From assembly GCA_043228905.1 (NCBI GenBank), contig JBHGNT010000007.1, forward strand, positions 22,320,001 to 22,384,000: 64,000 nt of DNA, in the 5' to 3' direction. The stretch comes from Azolla caroliniana. Taxonomy: Eukaryota; Polypodiophyta. Under the pieces are notes generated by a model, which was given only the letters and a program-made list of their open reading frames with translations, ran no database searches and had not been told where the DNA came from. Position 1 is the stretch's first letter; each line of letters starts with the position of its first letter. The position numbers were made by a program, and so were the translations under genes. Below are positions 1-7,903 of this stretch, one piece after another.

Positions 1-1
1 C

Positions 2-274
2 AGGGAGAAGGATAACAATGACAAACAATGCCGAGATAGGGATGTGGAAGATGATAAGAAGCACAAAGATAGGGATGATGATGATAAGAAACACAGAGAT
101 AGATATGTGGAGGATGAGGAGAAACTAAAAGATAGAGACAATGATGAGAAGAAACTAGGAGATAGAGATGGCGAGGAAGATAGGAAATGAAGGGATGTTA
201 ATGACGGTAACTCTAGAAGCAAGGATGGTGATGATGGTAGCTCTAGAAGCAAGGGCGATGACAAAGACGAGTGA
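2..274 (+). pseudogene. Charged RS/RD-like ORF fragment with internal stop
   Basis: A frame open from the left window edge encodes a very charged stretch rich in Asp, Arg and Lys, with repeats of the type KDRDDDDKKHRDR, then Ser-Arg-Ser-Lys pairs. One in-frame TGA lies at 188-190 and the frame ends with TGA at 272-274. The composition resembles the low-complexity tails of plant splicing-associated SR-like proteins, but such tails arise easily from purine-rich repeats, so no function is assigned. It may be a captured exon piece or simple repeat beside the LTR on its right. Only the part inside the window can be judged. Confidence 0.25.
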
Positions 275-499
275 TGCTTCTAGTTGGAAGGGATTCAAAC
301 TGTCATGACACACCAACCTCGAACTCAGATGGAGCACGGATGATGGGGCTAAGAGCATGGAACTTAAGAAGTTGGGAACGACACAAGAACATGAAGACAA
401 AGATGAAGAACGAGACAATATGGCCTAAAAGGAGAATACTAGATTGATGTGTCAATGATTGGTGTTGAATCCCTTGAAAGGGACCAAGGAGGTTACAAG

Positions 500-507
500 T
501 ATTTATA
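500..507 (-). promoter_or_regulatory. TATA box of the G1 LTR
   Basis: Minus-strand TATAAATA about 227 bp inside the LTR start, where an LTR promoter is expected. It lies just downstream, in element orientation, of the GAA/TTC array. Confidence 0.5.
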
Positions 508-530
508 CCGTGAGTCGAAGTACATGCATT

Positions 531-576
531 AGAATATTCTAGAACCCTCCAGAACCTTCTAGTTCTAGAACTTTCT
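531..576 (-). promoter_or_regulatory. Heat-shock-element-like array in LTR U3
   Basis: Two perfect three-unit heat shock elements (alternating nGAAn and nTTCn) lie at 531-545 and 562-576, with a further GAA-TTC pair at 551-560. They sit 24-69 bp upstream of the LTR TATA box in element orientation. Heat shock factors bind at least three alternating units. The heat-activated plant copia element ONSEN is known to carry such sites in its LTR. Heat response here is an inference from spacing and motif quality. Confidence 0.5.
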
Positions 577-734
577 AAAAACTCCTAGAACTTGAAATAG
601 ATAATCTACTAATAATCTACTAAGATATGGAAAACATGATCATGTATTTGGATGTGTTGGTTAAACATAACACTTACTATATACTAGAGGTGAAGAGTTC
701 AAATCTTGACATAATTGTTGTCATGTTCGTGACA

Positions 735-745
735 TTATCCTCCCC
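735..745 (-). other. Polypurine tract of G1
   Basis: Minus-strand GGGGAGGATAA lies immediately upstream of the TG that starts the LTR, as expected for the plus-strand primer of an LTR retrotransposon. Confidence 0.5.
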
Positions 746-746
746 T

Positions 747-2870
747 TCACGCCCGCCTTTTCGGAAGCGTGGTAGTCATGTCTGTGATAGCAGCCCGAAG
801 AGTAAGCGCACCATGTGCTTCCATATCATGGAACTTGGTGGCTGATTCCGCGTTAGCGGCCTGAAGAGTTGTTGTTACTTTTTCTTCCAGGTCTTGGAGA
901 GCTTCCCTGTGCTCGGTCGTCCGTGTATCGAGTAGTTGCTGGAGTTTGACCTCTCGGTTTTTCACCTACTCACGGAGGCGGTGAGCTTCTCCTTGGCCTC
1001 CTGATATCTCTCTTTGGCCTTCTCGGTGATCGCCTTTTGAGTTGCTAGCTCTTCTTCATAGTTCGGCGGTTGGGCCGTTGTCGTGTCGGGAGGGGGTGTG
1101 TGGTGTTTAGTGGCAGGGACCTGCCTGGGAATTTCTTCGGTTTGTGTGGATGCATCTGCTTGGTTAGGAGTGGGAGGTGGGAAAGTGGGAGGGTTGTTTT
1201 GCCTGATTTCGTGGAGCTGTTGTTCAAGCTCGGCTATTCCGCTTTTTGAAGTCTGCCATAGCTTTGTGGCCGTTTTTGCCTGACAGTGTTTATGTGCATG
1301 CTTGCTACAAAGAGCCATGTCCTTGGCTGCATGGGTCGTCTTGTCCAATTCTCGGAAGGTTTCGACCAGGGCGTGTTGAGCTCAGGTAGTTTGATCCCCT
1401 TGCGACAGGTCTTACTTTGTTGTTTCCGACCGATTTTCTGCAATTGCAACTCTTCATCCAACTCGACCTCATTTGGGAGCACTTGCTGGATCATCTGGTC
1501 CTTAGCATGTTCTTGGGCCATGTGTGCCGCAACAACTTGGAGGCGAGCGAGAAAGTCTATTAGCTTGTATGCCGTGCCGTGCCGTAATATCGTGCCGAGC
1601 TCATAAGCTTTGGCGGGCAAGTTTATGAAGGTCACCACTTCGTCTTCCGAAATGTGGGAAGCTTGACCCTTTTCTGTATGAATGACTAATTGAAGGTTCT
1701 CAGCGGAGGAGTTCCCTTGGTTTTGCTCTTCGCTACGTTGTTGCGACTGTCAACATTGCTTTGCAAGGCTTGGTTGTGAGGACATCGTCTTTGCGTCTGT
1801 TGAATCCTCTCGGAGCCTTTTAGGAAGCTCCATGGATGCTTGCCTATTGTCGATTGAGGTTTTCCGGGTCTCCTCCTGGAGGTCTTGTCGCGGGTTGACC
1901 GATTTAAGCTTAGGCTTCTCCACCTGGGCAGATGTCTTTGGCTTTTCACGCCCCTGGATGGTGATATCGACCGCTAGCTCCTAGGCTTTGGTGGCTTTGG
2001 TTTAGGGTTTAGGGTGACCCTAAACCCTGAGCTAACTATAAAGCCCGTTGCTGCTTTGTTTGGGAGGGCGGGCCACGGAGGGGGAAAGGTTGGCAGGTAG
2101 CGGTTGTGGAATTGCGAGGGTAGAGCACAAATAAGTAATGTGCTAAAGTAGGCAAGAACCTTGTCTCTGGTTGGAAGGCCCCCAACCACTAGACCGACAT
2201 AGACTCCTTCGCCGGTGAGGATCCCCTAGTCAATTACACTGCCCTTGTAGGCGATGATGATGATAACTGCCTTCTTTTTCGGCATGCTATACGCGTTAAC
2301 ATGCACGCAACCGAACTCCAGGAGAAAACGAGACAAATCGCCAAAGAACTGGTTAGGCCCTCCTTGCGTGCGATATGCCTTTGTGGACACTGAGTACTCC
2401 TCGAAATGAGCTTTGAGGTTTTTTTGAGGCAGAGCCTCGATCTCATGTTCGTGTTGCGATTTAGACCCAACACCGACCGAATCTGGTCGTTGTTGGTGAT
2501 GGTGTTGGGATGCACTCGGTGGCCGACTTCTTGAGCATCGGGATGGGGAGGTGCATCCACCCCTTTCAAATAGCCACCTAAACCGTGCATGTTCAACCAG
2601 GTGCGGAGTTCCATGGAAATTTCGAGTGGCATGTTGGGCTTGGGAGATGGAGGATACGAAAGGGAGTGAGGCTTTCTGTGCATGGAGCGAGAGAGCGGGG
2701 GAGCGTTTGTGTGAGGAGCGAGAGAGCTTCTGTGCATGAGGCGAAAGAGCTTGAGGGCTATGAGCTTTTGTGCGTAAGTGACTTCTTGGCCTCTGCTGCC
2801 TCTCTTTTTGTACATGCCTTGGTTCCCGAGTCGTGGCCTTGTGCCCTATATTCAGAAGCTTGCCGGCCAT
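747..2870 (-). pseudogene. Extra ORF downstream of gypsy pol (G1), broken
   Basis: Between the end of G1 pol and its polypurine tract the minus strand holds a long, mostly open coding stretch. The first part (2870-1974) stays in one frame apart from a TAG at the codon after GSVID, and reads on through GILTGEGVYVGLVVGGLP. After a shift, 1950-1234 is Lys/Glu-rich and then has a helical segment (YELGTILRHGTAYKLIDFLA). The last parts (1348-962 and 965-747) are Gln/Glu-rich and likely coiled coil, with a Pro-rich linker. I recognise no family. Position matches the env-like or extra ORF that some plant Ty3/gypsy lineages carry after pol. No signal peptide or membrane span is evident. It could also be a captured host gene. 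Confidence 0.4.
2001..2028. repeat. Short interstitial telomere-like motif, palindromic
   Basis: Two plant telomere units (TTTAGGG) are followed by an inverted unit, giving a perfect 8-1-8 palindrome at 2008-2024 (TTTAGGGT-G-ACCCTAAA). It falls inside the broken G1 3' ORF, so it may be chance or a repair scar. Confidence 0.6.
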
Positions 2871-3035
2871 AATTAGGTTTTAAGGGCACACGTCCAAAAC
2901 GGTTTGTACTTGCTTTTCTCATTCTACGTGCATGCTCCTTAAATACTTAACTTAGTGGGTCTTTTTTTTTTCATTTAATATACACTTCGTATACAATTTC
3001 GGGTAGGTGGGGTTTTACCATGATTGGGGTGATGT

Positions 3036-3380
3036 GTAACAATTGGCAACAGTTTGGTTTGAACCGAACCGAACCGCAAAATCGCGGCTTAACGGTTTTA
3101 ACCGCCAGAGGTTTAAACGGTTTAACGGTTTATTATTTTTTTTAAAAAAAATATAAAAAAATATAAAAAATTTGTAAAAAATTTTAAATTTATTTTTAAA
3201 CAATCTTTTCATTTTTCGAACTTTAAAATTGTAAAAATTTTTAAAAATAAAATATTATAAATTTTAAAAAATTAAAAATTAAAAATTAAAATTTTGACCT
3301 ATGCCGAAAACCAAAACCGAACCACGAAACCACAGTTTTTACGGTTTTATGGTTTAACAGTTTGACAATTGTTTCACGGT
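3036..3380. mobile_element. hAT-like non-autonomous element (MITE) remnant
   Basis: About 345 bp with imperfect inverted ends: the left has AACAATTGGCAACAGTTTGG, and the right, reversed, has AACAATTGTCAAACTG. Both ends are followed inward by repeated AACCG/CGGTTT motifs, and the core is A/T-rich. Repeated CGGTT/AACCG subterminal motifs are typical of plant hAT elements. No transposase is present. Exact ends and target duplication were not resolved. Confidence 0.4.
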
Positions 3381-3439
3381 TTTGTTCGGTTTGGTTCAGG
3401 TGATCCTCGTGATCCTCCTTTTCACCTACCTTGGGCCTA

Positions 3440-4612
3440 TTGGAGCGTTTGTCGGCAAATGGGTTGGGCGGTGTGTGGCCAAGATACGGCTTTAATCGGA
3501 ACCCATTAACCCATTTCAGTATGATTTTGCCGGCTAGTGTATTGAATTGGAACGTCCCATTGAACTCATCGATAATCCAAAGAGGCCCTTTGAAAAACTA
3601 GAACCACTTTATAGATTTTGAATAAGTTTTCGGTTCCTTTGCGATGACAATCAACGAATACTTTTCATTTCCTCTGACAGTGATCCAATTGGCTGAGATT
3701 GGTCAGCTGATTTCCCCGAGTTCGAGTAATTGTTCGAGTCGTTTCTGCTTGGACTCGGTCTTGGGAAGTTGTCCTACAATTTGCACTCGTAAGCTCGATA
3801 CCTGGAGTTCGACGGGCATGACGGCTTCTAATCCAAATGCTAGCCGAAAAGGTGTGGACTTTATACTCATTTTGAATATTGTTCGATACGCCTAGAGTGT
3901 GCTATGCAACTTATCATCCCAATTAGTGCGATTTTCATTGACGATTTTCTTCAGGATGTTCTGCAACATTTTATTCTTGGACTCAACCAGGACATTGGCT
4001 TGTGGATAGTACAATGTGCTTTTCTTATGGACCACCGCGTACTGTGTCCTGAGTTCCCGGATAATTTTGTTGAGGAAATGTCCCCCTTGGTTGCTTATGA
4101 GCTCAATCGGGTAGAAGAAACGACACCATAAGTTTTCGTAAATGAATTTTGATGTAGTCTTTGCTACGACCCACTTCGTACAATAGTCGGTTGCGACTAT
4201 AATATACTTGTTGCCTATTTGAGCCGCGACCGGTTTAAATGGGTCGACAAAATCTAGACCCCACTTCTGGAAAGGTTCGAGCCAAAGGATGGCCCATGCG
4301 GTGACATATATCACATTGATGACAAACTTCCTGGGCGTTCTTTTGCTTCATCGGCCACCATAAGACGCTCTACCAAATTTTCCGAGCCGTTGCATCTCCA
4401 ACGTAGTGCCCTTTGGCTATTCCATAATGGGTTTTGCGGAGGATGATCTCTTTCTCAAACTTTTGCACTACGCGGCGCCAGATACCATTCGAGCCCTTGT
4501 GGTAGAGTGTGTCGGGCACGAGGCAGAAATTTTGGCTTTTGACCGCCAACCGCCTCTTTGCATGCAGGGTCAGGTGTTCGGGTGGAAGTCTTGTGCTAAG
4601 GAAGGGAATCAT
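3440..4612 (-). pseudogene. G1 gypsy integrase (zinc-binding, core and C-terminal parts)
   Basis: Minus-strand pieces match Ty3/gypsy integrase. 4612-4370 is the H2C2 zinc-binding region, ending GHYVGDATARKIW. 4314-3892 is the catalytic core with GLDFVDP, ATDYCTKW, SNQGGHF and YYPQAN. The C-terminal part continues to about 3440 in shifted frames, with an AFGLEAVMPVE-like motif. This suite is typical of the Tat lineage. The first two catalytic acids are not cleanly kept: SNQGG stands where SDNG is usual. Stops and frameshifts make it non-functional. Its 5' neighbour is the RNase H/RT piece at 4824-5618. Confidence 0.8.
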
Positions 4613-4823
4613 GTCGTCTATCCATCTATCCTCAGACTCGGCATGCTACATGGAGAGGTTGATGTCGAAAATGTCGGCATTGGGAAGATCGTCGTACACG
4701 GTTTCGGCTGATTCCCCCGATTCAAGTTGACTCAAATAGTCTACTACCAAGTGTTGCACCCTTGGCCGATGGTGTATGTCGAATTCAAATACTTGTAAAA
4801 GTAGCATCCATCAGGCCAATTTT

Positions 4824-5618
4824 CTAATCAACGACTGCTTGGTGACCAAATATAACAAGGTCGAGTGATCGACCGAGGAGATAGTGCCAAAACTTTGTTA
4901 TGCAATAAATCATTCCGTGTGCTTCATGTTCCGTGGTCGAGTAGTTCTTTTCGGCCACCGAGATACCTCGGTTGGCGTAGTACACTGGCCGATACCATTT
5001 TGGAGGCATCATTTGGATGAGAGTACTCCCGATAGCCACGTCGGAAGCGTTGATGAAAACATGAAATGGTTGTGACCAATCTGGGGGTTGCACAACAGGT
5101 GCATGAGATAGCATAACCTTGAGTGCCTTGTAAGCTTCGTCTTCCTTTTCTGTCCATCAAAAGGGCACTCGATGTTTCGTTGCATGTAGCGATGTCGCGA
5201 ATTCGGCCAAATAACGTAGCATTCGAATGTGCCATCTAATCTGCCCGAAAAATCGGCTCAGAGCCTTCGCTTAGAGCCAAAATGGCCTTCACTTTATCAG
5301 GGTCCATAACAATCCCCTCTTGGCTGATGATACGCCCTAGCAAGGCACCGCTAGAGACGTTGAATGCGCATTTCGCGGGGTTCAGGCTAAGATGAGCTTG
5401 CCAACAGCGATCCAGATAGAGACGTAATTGGTTGAGATGCTGCACTTGATGGCCGTACACATCAAAATCTTCGAGGAAGACTTGCATGAATGCCGGAATA
5501 TAGTCGTCGAAGATTGCTGTGATGATTCGCTGGAAAGTGGCCGGTGCCGTCGGCTAGTCCGTCGAGCATATGAACACCTTAAGCATATAAGGGAGTGGTG
5601 TCCTTTGGGGTGGCGATG
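4824..5618 (-). pseudogene. G1 gypsy RT palm/connection and RNase H
   Basis: 5500-5236 encodes the RT palm/thumb with FMQVFLEDFDVYGHQ (FLED in place of FLDD) and LNPAKCAF. 5235-5115 is the connection (PLHATK-like). 5114-4824 is RNase H with FINASDVAIGSTL and YSTTEHEAHG. Frames shift between the parts. The RT fingers are missing: further upstream the protease (15490-15765) runs almost directly into the palm, so an internal deletion removed the N-terminal half of RT. Part of this block is duplicated at 5619-6006. Confidence 0.75.
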
Positions 5619-6006
5619 GTTGCACAACAGATGCATGAGATAGCATAACCTTGAGTGCCTTGTAAGCTTCGTCTTCCTTTTCCGTCCATCGGAGGGGCAC
5701 TCGATCTTTCGTTGCATGTAGTGGTGTCACGAATTCGGCCAAATAACGTAGCATTTCACTGTGCCATCTAATTTGCCTGAAAAATTGGCTCAGAGCCTTC
5801 GCTCAGAGCGACTATGGCCTGCACTATATCAGGGTCCATAGAAATCCCCTCTTAGCTGACGATACGCCCTAGCAGGGCATCGCTACAGACGTTGAACACG
5901 CATTTCGCTAGAGCTTGCCTACAACGATCCAGATAGAGATGCTCTACTTGACGGCCGTACACAGCAAAATCATCGAGGAAGACTTGCATGAATGCCGGAA
6001 TATAAT
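5087..6006 (-). repeat. Tandem duplication of G1 RT/connection segment
   Basis: Unit 1 (5087-5618) and unit 2 (5619-6006, resuming after the C1 insertion at 15411-15532) are near copies. Both start GTTGCACAACA(G)GTGCATGAG-like and carry the same palm and connection codons. Unit length is about 530 bp. The copies differ by substitutions and small indels, and C1 later inserted into the second one. Confidence 0.8.
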
Positions 6007-6437
6007 TGTTAATAATTAGGTAATTAACTACGGGTTGATTAGTGCCTAATTATGTGATTAAGTTAAGCGGAAGATTGAGTGATATGTGTGTGAGAGGAAG
6101 CGAGAGAGAGAGAGAGATACACTTATGAACAACACAAGATGGGGGATGAGTAACTATATTAAATTAGCATTATCATCATCAAATACAAAAATACCTACAA
6201 TTAGGTATATATAGATCTCATGTGCAAGGGTGCACATGTGTGAATATAATATAGGTAGAAAAGTGTAAGTCCTATATTAAATGTACTTAGGAGTGGAGGA
6301 TCTAGAATATCCCACTTAAGTACAAGGTCCTATTTAATGCGTTATAGTCAACACTTCTAACTAGATTCTATCTAGGAAACTATGAAGTTACATGGTTGAC
6401 TAAATAACTAAACTAAGTTGAGCCTGATCTCTCAACA
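6007..6437 (-). repeat. C1 3' LTR
   Basis: 431 bp, starting TGTTGAGAGATCA and ending TAATTATTAACA on the minus strand. It matches 14948-15410 apart from scattered substitutions and a shorter GA microsatellite near 6100-6115. It is adjacent to the polypurine tract at 6438. Confidence 0.85.
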
Positions 6438-6457
6438 CGCCCCCTCAAGCTCAAGTG
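6438..6457 (-). other. C1 polypurine tract
   Basis: Minus-strand GAGCTTGAGGGGGCG ends at the LTR start. The same tract recurs before the LTR of the related copy C4. Confidence 0.7.
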
Positions 6458-6619
6458 TGAGGCGTCTGACATCCGCTTTGGCTTTCGGCGTTGTTTGGCT
6501 TTTGATGACGGCTTCTGTGCGGCTTTCGTCTGGCCTTCGGCTTTCTTCGCTATGGCAATCTCAGGTCCTCCCCCTCAAGTCGATGACGAAGGCTTGTAGT
6601 GTGTGGGCGAAGGTCGACT

Positions 6620-7161
6620 ACATCTACCCATCATGGGTTACGAGCCACTTCGGTGGAGCTCTTGGGCTCTTGTTTGGCCGCCACCTTCATCACGAAGGCA
6701 TAGTGATGGGCCATGTACTTGTTGTAGCCGAGCCGAGTGACGGGATTCTTCTCTCTAGAAGAGCGTCGAAGTTTTTCGCTCGCCGATGTGAGTGTCTAGT
6801 GAGGGAGCTGACACATCCGAATCACTATCGTTGGGGTGATCGACTTCGTACTCGGGCATCTTACCTTTGCCTTTGTCCAAGTTTGTACTTGGCCGCGACG
6901 TGCTTGGGTTGCGTGGGGGCTCTTGTGGCCCAGTAGAGTTTGCCGTAATCGGACTTTCTTTGAACATGTGTTCGAAGCGATTTCCATTTTTTCCTCTTGT
7001 TTGGCGGATTCCGGGTCGAGCGGAGTTAGAGTCGAAGTTGTCTCTGGTGCGTACCAGGATGCGGACTCGTCGAAGACTACGTCTCGACTTACGCGAACCA
7101 TTCGCATCCTTCTTGTAGCACTTGTATGCCTTCTTCTCGGATGAGTATCCTATGAGGATAC
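6620..7161 (-). pseudogene. C1 integrase C-terminal region with RT/RNase H deleted
   Basis: On the minus strand the frame resumes after K1 with ILIGYSSEKKAYKCY, the conserved copia integrase tail. It continues with FDESASWYAPET in a shifted frame and a hydrophilic spacer (SGPQEPP-like, KGKGKMPEYE) ending at 6755. A short run corresponding to GYNKYMAHHYAFVMKVA follows, after which all RT and RNase H coding is missing and sequence runs directly to the polypurine tract. Related copies have about 1.8 kb here. C1 could therefore not move without help. Confidence 0.75.
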
Positions 7162-7216
7162 TGTTGGGATTTCGGTCCCTCCGAATGGGATGTCTGGAGA
7201 TGAATGACGGCAAGCC

Positions 7217-7395
7217 TGGTACCCGGTTACGGAGCCGGATGACGAAGAGAAGTACCCGGTTACGGAGCCGGATGACGAAGAGAAGACCCCGGCTACGGAG
7301 CCGGATGACGAAGACCCGGCGACGGAGCCGGATGATGAAGACCCCGGCTACGGAGCCGGATGACGAAGACCCCGGCTACGGAGCCGGATGATGAA
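7217..7395 (+). repeat. Minisatellite in K1 5' LTR U3
   Basis: Six imperfect units of 21-33 bp, each holding CGGAGCCGGATGA(C/T)GAAGA. Unit lengths are multiples of three, so one frame stays open and would read repeated TEPDDE. The second copy lies at 12043-12221 in the 3' LTR. Confidence 0.9.
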
Positions 7396-7494
7396 TGTAC
7401 CCGGAGAGAGATCCGGATGCGGGGACATATTTGTGAATATGTTTGCCAAGGGCCCTTGAGGCTATATTTGTAAATAGCCCGAAAGTCATATGTG

Positions 7495-7502
7495 TATAAA
7501 TA
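7495..7502 (+). promoter_or_regulatory. K1 TATA box
   Basis: TATAAATA about 333 bp into the 5' LTR. The GGGCAAACAGTTTAG stretch just downstream probably covers the transcription start. Confidence 0.7.
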
Positions 7503-7875
7503 TGACTTAGGGCAAACAGTTTAGTTGTTGTTGCTCATTTTTATGTTTTCCACTCAAGAGGAGTGAAGAGAGAGCAGCCGAGAGAGAGAGAGAGAGAGAG
7601 ACAAAGAGGTCGTTGCCTCTGTGTATTACCGCCGCCTGTGGCGAAGACAGTGAGCTCAAGGTTGTTGCCTTGAAGCTTCACCATTGTACATCTCTGTTCA
7701 TATTGATAGTTGGAGTTTGAGGACTCCCGTGGTTTTTCCCGTATAGGGTTTTCCACGTTAATCCCTGTGTTATCGTGTCTTTCTCTGTGTTTCCTATTTT
7801 CTGCTGCATTGGTTCGTGATTTCTCAGTTGTGGCCGAACGGTGAAGGCGAATCGGAGTGTTGATTCTCGACAAAG

Positions 7876-7887
7876 TGGTATCAGAGT
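7876..7887 (+). other. K1 primer-binding site
   Basis: TGGTATCAGAGT lies three bases after the 5' LTR. It is complementary to the 3' end of plant initiator tRNA-Met, the usual copia primer. Confidence 0.9.
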
Positions 7888-7903
7888 GACGGCAGTGCAG
7901 AAA

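Larger units (their letters stand above)
425..734 (-). mobile_element. LTR (3' LTR of gypsy element G1), outer end unresolved
   Basis: On the minus strand a purine tract (745-735) is followed directly by TGTCACGAACATGACA, the expected start of an LTR. A TATAAATA box lies further in, at 507-500. The start is well placed at 734. The far end is not resolved because no second copy is in the window. The U3 part carries heat-shock-element-like motifs. It would be the 3' LTR of the minus-strand Ty3/gypsy element whose pol lies at 3.4-6.0 kb. Confidence 0.5.
7162..7872 (+). repeat. K1 5' LTR
   Basis: 711 bp, TGTTGGGATTTCGG...TTCTCGACA. It contains a minisatellite (7217-7395), a TATA box (7495-7502) and a GA microsatellite (about 7578-7600). 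U5-like text includes a GGTTTTTCCCGTATAGGGTT block, also present in related form in the LTR at 40862-41400. Confidence 0.95.

Noticed and set aside
2226-2872. Second frames overlapping the G1 3' ORF on both strands
   Set aside because: Only the frame that reads on into GILTGEGVYVG is long and continuous; the others look like shadows.
7841-7903. Upstream extension of the K1 frame to 7841
   Set aside because: It begins at GTG inside the LTR and crosses the primer site; the ATG at 7904 is the natural start.
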